A stretch of DNA of 64,000 nucleotides, from positions 62,001 to 126,000 of the forward strand of contig DATLXK010000062.1 in assembly GCA_035575925.1 (NCBI GenBank), given 5' to 3'. Positions 18,245 to 26,784 of this stretch are shown piece by piece. Below the pieces are notes generated by a model that worked only from the letters and a program-made list of their open reading frames with translations, was not told the origin of the DNA and did not search any database. Position numbers and translations under genes: made by a program. How positions within the stretch are numbered: position 1 is the first letter of the stretch; each line of letters begins with the position of its first letter. Source of the DNA: DASWTL01 sp035575925 (GTDB lineage: Bacteria; Bacteroidota; Bacteroidia; Sphingobacteriales; Sphingobacteriaceae).

Positions 18245-18418
18245 ATGGAAGGAGACATCGTGGGACTATTAGAAACGATGGCGGAGCAAACACAGGTATT
18301 TGAACAAATAAAGCAAGCGAATGACTGTATTGCTGGTGCGACTACTACATGGAATGATAGGTTAGATACCGCCGGTGAATGGTACGACCTATGTCAACTA
18401 TCTAATCCATGTCCATAA
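18245..18418 (+). CDS. Candidate small ORF, 57 residues, unknown
   Basis: An ATG at 18245 opens a 57-codon frame ending TAA at 18418, rich in acidic and polar residues, with Cys at 29, 50 and 56 (ending CQLSNPCP). No signal peptide or membrane segment is present and I do not recognise it. It lies 35 bases after the OmpA-like gene and 28 bases before a strong terminator, which supports it being a transcribed gene. It may instead be the tail of a lost larger gene, since the frame is open upstream without a start. Confidence 0.4.
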   Translation: MEGDIVGLLETMAEQTQVFEQIKQANDCIAGATTTWNDRLDTAGEWYDLCQLSNPCP

Positions 18419-18446
18419 TTGTTTGGTAAACAAATACAATCATCAG

Positions 18447-18483
18447 AGTGATATAAAGGCGTTCCTTTGTATCACTTTTTTTT
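18447..18483 (+). terminator. Rho-independent terminator
   Basis: AGTGATATAAAGG (18447-18459) pairs with CCTTTGTATCACT (18464-18476) over 13 positions with one G-U wobble, a 4-base loop, and is followed directly by seven T (18477-18483). It ends transcription of the OmpA-like gene and the 57-codon ORF. The remaining stretch up to 18570 is AT-rich; I see no clear promoter in it. Confidence 0.85.
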
Positions 18484-18570
18484 ATGTGAATACATTAACT
18501 TAATTTTTCTTGTAAATATTTAGTTAGTTTCGAAAACAATAAATTATCATTAGTATATCATCTTTTTACC

Positions 18571-19602
18571 TTGAAGAACCTCTTTTTTATTATAGCAATT
18601 GTTCTAACCTCATTTCATTCCTATGGACAAGTTAATACTGATGCGATTGAATCGTATTTTAAAATTACAGATTCTCTTAAAGCAGGAAAAAAAATATCTG
18701 AAGATGCTTGGAATAGCTTTTTTAAAATTGAAGGAAATGCTTTCTTTTTAAAAAAAACAGCTCGAAATTCCTCGGAATTAATGCAAACATTCAAAGGAAA
18801 AGTAAATCAAGTTTATAACTCTTCGGATGCTAGTCAATTAAATCCTGGTTTAGATCTAGTTTTGAGAGATATCATATATGTGAAAACACACGAGACCTCC
18901 ATAAAGAACTTTGTTAAAAGCTTCGCTAAGGGGTACTTAATTGATAGCATGTATCAAGAATCTTATAAATATCTACCGAAAAGACTGCAAACTCGAGTTA
19001 AAAATTTAAATCTCGTTCTTTCGGCACCCTTAGCACCAAATGCAAGCGCAGAAAATGAAACTATATATACAAACGTAGCCATTGAGCATAGGTTTTATAA
19101 GATCAAGCCTGGTGCCGTGAGCACCCATGAACTTCATCATCTTCTTTTAAAACGTCAAAAATTTAAAAACCCTATCCTGAAACATGAATTCCATATAGTA
19201 TTCGTATTGTCTTTGATTTCAAGAGAGGGGATAGCTGATCTTATAGATAAAAAATATTTAGCTCAATTCGATGATACAACATATAATGGCCTTTTGAATA
19301 AATCCCTAGTACAATCCGATAAGTTAGTCTTAAATATAAGCCTAGAAATAGAAAAGCTTCGATCTAATGTTAATCAAAGACCTAATTTTAAATTGTCATC
19401 GGGTCACACACCGGGATACTTTATGGCTCGTATAATAGAAAGAAATGGCTATCTAAATGAGTTGATAGAAGGCATAGATAATCCCTTTAACTTTATTTAT
19501 ATTTATAACAAAGCGGCGAAAAAAGACAAAGGCAAACCGACGATTTTTGCAGACGGTACAATTGAGTTTTTAAAAGAGATAGATAAACGACTTTTTAATT
19601 GA
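18571..19602 (+). CDS. Putative zinc-dependent peptidase, DUF5700-like
   Basis: This 343-residue protein starts at TTG (18571), directly giving a signal peptide (KNLFFIIAIVLTSFHSYGQ). A zinc-protease motif HELHH lies near residue 189 in VSTHELHHLLLKR, and REGIADLID about 35 residues later could supply the third ligand (Glu). This layout resembles DUF5700, annotated as putative zinc peptidases; assignment is by pattern only. Codon use is visibly more AT-rich than in neighbouring genes, so it may be acquired. It stands alone between a terminator and a small membrane gene. Confidence 0.6.
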   Translation: MKNLFFIIAIVLTSFHSYGQVNTDAIESYFKITDSLKAGKKISEDAWNSFFKIEGNAFFLKKTARNSSELMQTFKGKVNQVYNSSDASQLNPGLDLVLRDIIYVKTHETSIKNFVKSFAKGYLIDSMYQESYKYLPKRLQTRVKNLNLVLSAPLAPNASAENETIYTNVAIEHRFYKIKPGAVSTHELHHLLLKRQKFKNPILKHEFHIVFVLSLISREGIADLIDKKYLAQFDDTTYNGLLNKSLVQSDKLVLNISLEIEKLRSNVNQRPNFKLSSGHTPGYFMARIIERNGYLNELIEGIDNPFNFIYIYNKAAKKDKGKPTIFADGTIEFLKEIDKRLFN

Positions 19603-19643
19603 TATTAATACAATAATGTTGATTATCGCATCATAAGACATAC

Positions 19644-19856
19644 ATGGCAACCTTAATTTTACTCATTTGCTTAATGCCTATTATTATCCTAGACCTCTGG
19701 GCTGTATTGGATATCGCAAAAGCATCTTATAAGCAAAGAAGAAACAAATGGCTTTGGACCAATGTAGTATTGCTTTTCCCACTTTTTGGTGTGTTTGTAT
19801 ATATTTTTTACGGGCGTAAAAAATTGCATGATACTGAATTCGGTAAAATGATCTAA
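19644..19856 (+). CDS. PLDc_N-domain small membrane protein
   Basis: The 70-residue protein consists of two membrane helices joined by a basic loop: LLICLMPIIILDLWAVLDI, then KQRRNKWLWTNVVLLFPLFGVFVYIFYGRKKL. This is the PLDc_N (phospholipase D N-terminal-like) module, often found alone as a tiny membrane protein. Function of the stand-alone form is unknown. It starts 41 bases after the peptidase-like gene. Confidence 0.7.
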   Translation: MATLILLICLMPIIILDLWAVLDIAKASYKQRRNKWLWTNVVLLFPLFGVFVYIFYGRKKLHDTEFGKMI

Positions 19857-20110
19857 TCTGTAGGTTTTATATTGATACCCCACACCGCCTTCGGACAGTT
19901 TAATCTTCAGAATGCTTTTTGCATTTACATTCCACTGTTTAGCAGATCCATGCCAGAAGATCTTGCTCCCCCGGATTAAATTATTATGATTTAAAGTGCT
20001 GTTGTGGCATAGACTTAATTTTATTAAAACATAGAAACTATTCTTCTGTTCTTCTGATGCTAAAGGCGGTGTACATACTGTGCATAAATAACATGTTAAA
20101 AGAGCTATAA

Positions 20111-21061
20111 ATGAAATCACCAACTACTTTTTGGCAGCGTATCGGAATGCACGATTGGTTTTTAAATAATGAGACCACAGAATCTAAAAATGGGCCAAAA
20201 ATTCTTACACCCAATGATGTTTATAAATATATCATTGAAAAATTCAAGGAATCCATTGGTCAGTTATCCTTTGCCGACCGGATAGTTTTCTATCATGAAT
20301 TCATTATTTGTTTTAATCCGGAAGATTACCGCCAGTTTATGGATAACAAGAAAGGCATCTTTGGTTTAATTGTTCATGAATCTGTAAAAGAATTTTACCA
20401 GGTATTAAAAGAATATCGCATTATGGGCAAAACTGTTGAGCCCTCGAGCAGCAAATGGGTTTTTCGTTTTGTTTCACATCCTGATTATGCCCCGGGAGAT
20501 AAAGGCTTTATTGGGAAACTGTTACCGGGTTCAAGTCAGAAAGAAGAAAACTTACGGGTAACGTTCATTCCACGCCAAACGGGTATAGCCCAAACCTTTG
20601 ATATTAACCAGGACATTCTTAAAGGATTTACGTTCTACAGCGAAGGATATTATGAAGTACCTTATGTAGAAGAGCTGGAGTTAGATGAAAAGAAAGTAAG
20701 TAATGTAGCTCAAGACGGTTTTGCCAGGTTCGAAACCATACTTCCGGAGAAAGAATTTGCCGGTCGTAAGGTTGAATACTATATGAAAGATGAAGAAATT
20801 GTGGTTTCAGGAAAAGATGAGACCAGAGAAACTTCGAACATATTTAAAGTACCCTCCGATTGGGTAAATACTCCGCATTTACGTATTCGATTTAACAAAT
20901 CAGACAGTAAATTTTATCTGGCTTCTTTTGGTGAAAAAACCATACTTAATGAAAAAGAAGTAGAACGCTGTGATGTAAATTCTCCGTCATGGACCGAACT
21001 TCCTGTAAATTCCAGGATACTGCTGAACGGCATAATCGGTATAAATATTTTTAAATCCTAA
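20111..21061 (+). CDS. FhaA-like protein (DUF3662-like N-terminus, degenerate FHA-like C-terminus)
   Basis: The 316-residue protein has no signal or membrane segment. I do not recognise it with certainty. Residues about 35-125 contain a helix, then EFIICFNPEDYRQF, a second helix (ESVKEFYQVLKEY) and a strand WVFRFVSHPDYAPGD, an order resembling the DUF3662 domain of actinobacterial FhaA. Residues about 250-316 are beta-rich (HLRIRF, FYLASFG, ILNGIIGINIF) and could be an FHA fold without the phosphothreonine-binding GR and SxxH residues. It heads the phosphatase/SEDS-PBP/kinase operon, 8 bases before a small ORF. FHA assignment is inference. Confidence 0.6.
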   Translation: MKSPTTFWQRIGMHDWFLNNETTESKNGPKILTPNDVYKYIIEKFKESIGQLSFADRIVFYHEFIICFNPEDYRQFMDNKKGIFGLIVHESVKEFYQVLKEYRIMGKTVEPSSSKWVFRFVSHPDYAPGDKGFIGKLLPGSSQKEENLRVTFIPRQTGIAQTFDINQDILKGFTFYSEGYYEVPYVEELELDEKKVSNVAQDGFARFETILPEKEFAGRKVEYYMKDEEIVVSGKDETRETSNIFKVPSDWVNTPHLRIRFNKSDSKFYLASFGEKTILNEKEVERCDVNSPSWTELPVNSRILLNGIIGINIFKS

Positions 21062-21069
21062 TCAGTAAT

Positions 21070-21168
21070 ATGTCACATATATTGTCACTCGCTTTATTAG
21101 CCATATGCGTCCTTTTACTCGTTGGGCATTTTATGGACATAAAAAATACGCACAAGAAAAATGGCTGA
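21070..21168 (+). CDS. Small single-helix membrane protein, 32 residues
   Basis: A 32-codon ORF begins at the ATG at 21070, 8 bases after the preceding stop. It encodes one membrane helix (HILSLALLAICVLLLVGHFM) and a basic tail (KNTHKKNG), and ends TGA at 21168. Its end overlaps the PP2C gene start by 8 bases (ATGGCTGA), the close packing seen across this operon. The tight fit and ideal membrane-peptide composition make it a likely real gene. Function unknown; a regulator or stabiliser of a membrane partner is a guess. Confidence 0.6.
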   Translation: MSHILSLALLAICVLLLVGHFMDIKNTHKKNG

Positions 21169-22597
21169 AAATTATTTTGGAATTACCGACACCGGAAAGG
21201 TTCGTGACAATAATGAAGATGCTTTTATTACTGAAAAGGTGATGAATAACAAGTTTATTCTGGCTTGTGTAATTGATGGTGTGGGCGGTTATGCTGGGGG
21301 AGAAGTGGCTGCAGATATTGCCAGAACATCTATTATTGAGTATTTCCGTATTCCTTCCGGAGAGGTTATTTCAATGATGAAAGAAGCCTTTATTGCCGCA
21401 AATGAAAAGATATTTGCCGAGAAACAAAGTGTAAAAAAGCACGATAGTATGGCTTGTGTATGTACATTGGCTATAGCAGATATAGAAAACAATCAGTTTT
21501 ATTATGCGCATGTTGGGGATACCCGATTGTATTTATTTCGTGATAATTCATTAGTAAAAGTTTCTAAGGACCATTCTTTTGTAGGGTTTCTTGAAGATAC
21601 AGGACGGCTAACTGAAGATGCCGCCATGCGACACCCCAAACGGAATGAAATAAACAAAGCCCTGGGTTTTGGCGCACAGCTTAATAGTCAGGATGATTAT
21701 ATTGAAACCGGCCAGTCTCCATTCCTTCCCGGCGATACTCTGATGCTATGCAGTGATGGATTAACAGACATGGTCAATAAAGCTGATATTACATCAATAT
21801 TAACCAGTAACACTTCTTTGGAACAAAAAGGAAAGGATCTGATTGATGCAGCAAATAAAGGCGGCGGTAAGGATAATATTACTGTAGTGCTTGTAAGCAA
21901 TAATAAAGAGCGATTAAAGCAGGAGGCCATGAAACCTGCAGAATTTGTTAAAAAAAAAGAAATTCCGGAGCAGCCGGAAAAATCAATTGATGTTGATATT
22001 CCTAAAGTTAAGCCGGTTGAAGAGATCGTTTTAAAAGAGAAAAAAAGCGGAAACAAATGGCTGGTTCCATTACTTTCATTCCTGTCGCTGTTTTTTTTAA
22101 TTACATCTTTACTGTTGTGGAAACAAAAGAGAACAAATTCTGATGATAAAGAAGTTCTGGTAACTCAAGTACTCGACACAAGAAATCCACAAGAAATAAA
22201 ACTTCAGGCTGAAATTAATGCATTAGCAGGAGATACTTTACTGCTAACTGATTCTTTATATACACAGCCTATTATTATCAGTGATACCTTATTGATCAAA
22301 AAGGATTCCTTATATATAAAAACCAAGGGTAAAATTGTGCTTAAAAGAGATTCGGCTTATTTGGGCCCGGCTATTTCCCTGGCTTCCAGTTGCAAATCTA
22401 TTGTTATTGATAATTTAACATTCCAGGATTTTAATACCGGAGTATCAACCCATAACAATGCGTTGATACTAAAAAACGTACTGTTTAATAACTGTGCCAC
22501 CGGCGTACAAACTATGTTTACCTTCCAGCCCTCCAAATATGTAAGCGGTAGAATAAACAATACTTTTTTTAAACTAGATTCTTTACCAAAACCTTAA
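21161..22597 (+). CDS. PP2C-type Ser/Thr phosphatase with membrane anchor and periplasmic beta-helix-like domain
   Basis: The enzyme removes phosphate from Ser/Thr proteins and is the natural partner of the kinase at 27575. The 478-residue protein has the PP2C domain at residues 1-250 with metal-binding motifs DNNEDAF (16-22), VIDGVGG (37-43), HVGDTR, SDGLTD (198-203) and GGKDNIT. A linker leads to one membrane helix (about 300-320). The outer part (321-478) has short repeated beta segments (IIISDTLLIKKDSLYIKTKG, then IVIDNLTF and LILKNVLFNN) resembling a right-handed beta-helix. This mirrors mycobacterial PstP in topology. It abuts the SEDS-PBP gene (TAATG). Confidence 0.88.
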   Translation: MAENYFGITDTGKVRDNNEDAFITEKVMNNKFILACVIDGVGGYAGGEVAADIARTSIIEYFRIPSGEVISMMKEAFIAANEKIFAEKQSVKKHDSMACVCTLAIADIENNQFYYAHVGDTRLYLFRDNSLVKVSKDHSFVGFLEDTGRLTEDAAMRHPKRNEINKALGFGAQLNSQDDYIETGQSPFLPGDTLMLCSDGLTDMVNKADITSILTSNTSLEQKGKDLIDAANKGGGKDNITVVLVSNNKERLKQEAMKPAEFVKKKEIPEQPEKSIDVDIPKVKPVEEIVLKEKKSGNKWLVPLLSFLSLFFLITSLLLWKQKRTNSDDKEVLVTQVLDTRNPQEIKLQAEINALAGDTLLLTDSLYTQPIIISDTLLIKKDSLYIKTKGKIVLKRDSAYLGPAISLASSCKSIVIDNLTFQDFNTGVSTHNNALILKNVLFNNCATGVQTMFTFQPSKYVSGRINNTFFKLDSLPKP

Positions 22598-25500
22598 TGA
22601 ATAAAATAACAGAGAGTATTTCCCAGATAAAAACAAGGAAAGGCGAACGATTATTTTTAATAATGATCGCAGTAGTTTTAGGATTATTGTTCCTTAATCT
22701 GTTTACTGTTTTGCAGCGGGATTTTGCAGATGTAAAAAAACGGCTTCGTGATGGGACGATGGTGAATCTGAATGATCCAAACCCGGGGAAAAGAATTGGT
22801 ATTTTGTTAGAAAAAGGCTATTATTTTGAAGATAAGAAAGATATTAACCTCATCCAGTCCATAGTTACTGATCGCATGAATGCTGAACAGGAAAATATTG
22901 ATAATATTGGTGAGCTAAATAAAAAAAAATATAATGTTGTTGCAGATGACGCTTTTATACAAGGTGGCGAGTCTTTTAAAAAGCGTGTAAGAACTTCACG
23001 GTCAATTCTTGGATACACCGGAGACGATTCATTACGGTTTTCGCAGGAGAAAACAGGCCCGGCACAAGTAGCTGCAAATACCAATATTGGTATGGGTAAG
23101 CATTCTATCAAAGGTGAAATCGTCAATAAAGAAGAAGAGCCTGTTGCAGGCGTTTTGGTCAGGCTTGAAATGATTTTGCCACAAGATAGTGCTTATAGTG
23201 AGCAAGTATTGGAAGTGGCTAAAGAAGTTACAGAAAAGGGAAACGGTTTTACACGCACTTATCTGCTGGATTCCACCAGTAAACGTCAGCTTCAATCCTT
23301 AACGGCATACGCCCGCACAAATGCACAAGGAAAATATTCATTCGATAATTTGCCGGACGACAAAGCATTTGAAGTTTTGCCACTACAACCTGGTTATCAA
23401 TTTGGCAGATCGCAAGGCATCCAGGAGCTGGATAAAAATGTCAGCTTTACATTTTATCAATCACCTCATACTATGAGGTTAATGTCGGGCCGGGATTTTA
23501 ATATTTTAAAAAAGGAGAAATCACTTATCGTCCGTACCCCTGCTGAGTTTAATATGTGGTACTGGGTAATTGCCTTCAGTTTCTTTGGTGGATTTTTGTT
23601 ACTCCATTTTTTATTAAGCATCCGTTTCCAAAATGCAGACCAGCTGATTTTGCCGGTTCTCATGCTCCTCACCGGTTTATCATTAATCACGCTATTGAGC
23701 TTACAGGATCCGCTTCGTGATCGTTTTCTTGCAAAAGGCACCTTGGTGTACTTTTTTATAGGAATTGCAGGAATAGCTATTCTGATGTTTTTTAATATTC
23801 GCCGCTTTACTGTGGATTCGTCACTGTATCGTATGTTTTTCTTAAGGGAGAATCGTAAAGCAGCTAATGGCTGGCCCTGGGCAGTTGCAGCTATTGGTTT
23901 ATTGATATTAACAATTATATTAGGTACAGGGCCTGAGGGCAGCGGTGTAAAAGTAAACTTATTCGGTTTTCAGCCCAGTGAATTTGTAAAATTTTGTATC
24001 ATCCTTTTTCTGGCTGGATTTTTTGCAGCCAATGAAAAGTTTATCAGCGAATATCGCAGCTGGCGCAAACGCTGGACCTTCTTTTCGTTTGCACTTTCAG
24101 CTATCGTTATATCCATATTTCTATTCCTGATATTAGGTGATTTAGGTCCGGCGATGGTAGTGTGCTTCACTTTTATTGTACTTTTCTCCTTTTCCAGGGG
24201 CGATTTTATGTTTATGATAGGCTCGGTAGTTTTATATGTTATCGCCGTGTGGACCATAAACAATGTTTGGATTGCAACCGGAATAACCGCTGTAATTTTA
24301 ACCCTAGCTATGCTGTTTCAGCGAAAGCAAATCAGCGAAGCAGCCATTATGACTATTGTTCTTATAGCTGGGTTCTTGTTAATAGATCAGATTTCATTTC
24401 TCAACACGCTTTTCCCTGGGCCGGTGCAGCGTCTCGTAGATCGGAAAGCCATTTGGGAAGATGCTTGGAATAACGAGGTATTTGGTGGTGATCATGTAGC
24501 CAATGGCATCTGGGCCATGGCCAGCGGTGGAGTTACAGGTCAAGGTGTTGGTGAGGGCTTTGCTAAAACTATACCTGAGGCGCATACAGATATGATATTG
24601 CCTTCCATTGGCGAAGAGTTTGGCTGGACAGGTATCATTTGTATTTTTATTTTATTTCTCATCTATCTCCACAGGTCTATTATTATAGGAAGAAAGACAG
24701 GAGCACCATTTCTTTTTTATTTATGTACAGGTATAGGAGTGAGTACTTTTGTGCAGTTTCTTCTCATCGCCGGAGGTTCTACAGGGGCTTTGCCTTTATC
24801 AGGTGTTTCCCTGCCTATGGTGAGTTACGGCGGATCTTCTTTAATCGCTAATTTGCTGGCTGCAGGTTTCTTACTTTCTTCATCAAATATTCAGGGTACC
24901 ACTTTGCAGATGGAGTATGTGACCAAACAACAAGATAAAAATTTGGTTCCTGCACTTGCAGCAGCTTTTGTTGGAATATTTCTGCTTACTGTTAATGTTT
25001 CCCGCTACCTTTTTAACAATAAAAAATGGGTGGTTCAGCCGTCTCTGGTTGCCGACCGAAGCGGTACCAGGATGTTTAGTTATAATCCACGCATTGCCAT
25101 TTTAATGAATAAACTCCAGGCAGGCTCTCTTTATGACCGGGACGGAAGGATACTTGCCACCAGTAAACCCGAACTGGTAAGAAAACAAAAAAATGCATTA
25201 TTTGCTGCCGGGATACAGAATTACGATCTGGATTCTGCGGTACACAAACGTTCAGAACGGTATTATCCTTTTGCAGAGCAAATGTTCTTTTGGATAGGTG
25301 ATGCTAATACAGGAGTTTTTACCGGCAGTACAAATGGCTATTTTGCTGAATATGAACATGCCGCTGAATTAAGAGGATTTCAAACTCCTACTACCAGTTA
25401 TAATGTTGTGGCAAACCGGTTTCGGGAAGATCGGTTCTTAGCACGCGGAGTTAGGGAAATGACTGTTACGAAAAGAGACTATGCTGCTCTTTCGCCCCTG

Positions 25501-26766
25501 TTATTAGCAGGGATTAATAGTAATGAGGTAAAGGAATTTAAGAAGCGAAACCGCGACGTTAAGTTAAGTATGGATGCACGTTTACAAACCAGCATTCAAA
25601 AATCTATGTCGCTGGATGATTCTTTGAAAGACAACCGCGTTTCAGTAGTAGTAATGGAAAGCTCTACCGGAGATGTGCTTAGTTCAGCGGCCTATCCTTT
25701 GCCCCCTGTTAAAGATTGGGACCAGCTCACCATGAATATCCAGGAACAAAATAAGCTTTCTCAATGGATGACAACAACTGATCTGGGATTCACTTATGCC
25801 ACGCAACCCGGCTCCACGGCTAAAGTATTAACCTCACTGGCGGCTTTTAATAAACTGGGGGTTGCTGCAGCAAACAAAAAATTTACTGTAAGCGCTTATG
25901 AGCGCATTCGAACTAAAAGTATTGAACCCGATGAAACGGGGGTAATAAATATGGAACGGGGATTGATTAAATCAAATAACGTTTATTTTATTAAGCTGGC
26001 TAATGAAGAAAAGTTGCAGGAGGATATGGCCAATTTATATCTGAAAACGGGTATGTTTTTACGTGGTGTTGGCGGATATTATTATGAGAAACCAACTGTT
26101 AATGCTGAACAGGAAAACAAATGGCGGGATTTATGGCGTGATACCGAGTTTAATACAAAGCCCAGGTATGACCCGAATAATATCCGGCGTACGCGTGCCA
26201 AGGGGATATCAGGTATGTCATGGGGACAAGGTGAATTAATTGCTACCCCCGCAGGAGTTGCAAGGCTTGCTGCCGGTATAGCCAACAAAGGAGTATTAAT
26301 ACCTAATCGGTATGTTTTAAAAATAAGCAATACAGAATTTCCTGTTAAAAGCGGAATTCAACTGGCAAATGATCCGAAATACGCAGACCTTTTGACAGAT
26401 TATATGATCAAACAAAGTGCTCTCAAAGTAACCACATTAAATTTAGCGGTTGCCGGAAAAACCGGCACACCAGAGAGAGTATGGAAAAAAGAACGAATTA
26501 ACGATGGGTGGTATGTGTTTTTTGCTCCAAAGGCTAAAGGTACCGGACATATTGTGGTATGCGTGAGGGTAGAATCAACTAAAGGATCCAGTGATGCTGT
26601 AAAAGTTGCAGGGCAGCACGTGATACCTTTTTTGGTAAAAAAAGGGTATATTAAAAGTTTTGGTAATGCTGCATTGCCGCAACCCAAATTGGCTGCCGGG
26701 CGCGACAGCTTACAAAACAATGTTCCTGTAATTTCTGGGCGGGATAGTAATAGTAGAAATAATTAA
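22597..26766 (+). CDS. SEDS peptidoglycan polymerase fused to class B penicillin-binding protein
   Basis: A single 1389-residue protein combines a RodA/FtsW-type glycan polymerase with a transpeptidase. Order: membrane helix 19-39; extracytoplasmic region with a carboxypeptidase-regulatory-like beta domain (about 167-290); SEDS helices from 320 to about 763 with QPSE (459-462), PEAHTD (660-665, the conserved Asp) and PMVSYGGSS (740-748); a helix at about 783-805, equivalent to the PBP anchor; LYDRDGRILA (845-854); then transpeptidase motifs STAK (Ser1073, Lys1076), SNN (1126-1128) and KTGT (1288-1291). All catalytic motifs are intact. The frame is continuous, with no sign of an assembly join. 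The start shares one base with the PP2C stop. Likely substrate is lipid II; control by the operon's kinase is inferred. Confidence 0.93.
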   Translation: MNKITESISQIKTRKGERLFLIMIAVVLGLLFLNLFTVLQRDFADVKKRLRDGTMVNLNDPNPGKRIGILLEKGYYFEDKKDINLIQSIVTDRMNAEQENIDNIGELNKKKYNVVADDAFIQGGESFKKRVRTSRSILGYTGDDSLRFSQEKTGPAQVAANTNIGMGKHSIKGEIVNKEEEPVAGVLVRLEMILPQDSAYSEQVLEVAKEVTEKGNGFTRTYLLDSTSKRQLQSLTAYARTNAQGKYSFDNLPDDKAFEVLPLQPGYQFGRSQGIQELDKNVSFTFYQSPHTMRLMSGRDFNILKKEKSLIVRTPAEFNMWYWVIAFSFFGGFLLLHFLLSIRFQNADQLILPVLMLLTGLSLITLLSLQDPLRDRFLAKGTLVYFFIGIAGIAILMFFNIRRFTVDSSLYRMFFLRENRKAANGWPWAVAAIGLLILTIILGTGPEGSGVKVNLFGFQPSEFVKFCIILFLAGFFAANEKFISEYRSWRKRWTFFSFALSAIVISIFLFLILGDLGPAMVVCFTFIVLFSFSRGDFMFMIGSVVLYVIAVWTINNVWIATGITAVILTLAMLFQRKQISEAAIMTIVLIAGFLLIDQISFLNTLFPGPVQRLVDRKAIWEDAWNNEVFGGDHVANGIWAMASGGVTGQGVGEGFAKTIPEAHTDMILPSIGEEFGWTGIICIFILFLIYLHRSIIIGRKTGAPFLFYLCTGIGVSTFVQFLLIAGGSTGALPLSGVSLPMVSYGGSSLIANLLAAGFLLSSSNIQGTTLQMEYVTKQQDKNLVPALAAAFVGIFLLTVNVSRYLFNNKKWVVQPSLVADRSGTRMFSYNPRIAILMNKLQAGSLYDRDGRILATSKPELVRKQKNALFAAGIQNYDLDSAVHKRSERYYPFAEQMFFWIGDANTGVFTGSTNGYFAEYEHAAELRGFQTPTTSYNVVANRFREDRFLARGVREMTVTKRDYAALSPLLLAGINSNEVKEFKKRNRDVKLSMDARLQTSIQKSMSLDDSLKDNRVSVVVMESSTGDVLSSAAYPLPPVKDWDQLTMNIQEQNKLSQWMTTTDLGFTYATQPGSTAKVLTSLAAFNKLGVAAANKKFTVSAYERIRTKSIEPDETGVINMERGLIKSNNVYFIKLANEEKLQEDMANLYLKTGMFLRGVGGYYYEKPTVNAEQENKWRDLWRDTEFNTKPRYDPNNIRRTRAKGISGMSWGQGELIATPAGVARLAAGIANKGVLIPNRYVLKISNTEFPVKSGIQLANDPKYADLLTDYMIKQSALKVTTLNLAVAGKTGTPERVWKKERINDGWYVFFAPKAKGTGHIVVCVRVESTKGSSDAVKVAGQHVIPFLVKKGYIKSFGNAALPQPKLAAGRDSLQNNVPVISGRDSNSRNN

Positions 26767-26784
26767 TTAATAACTGATATAATC

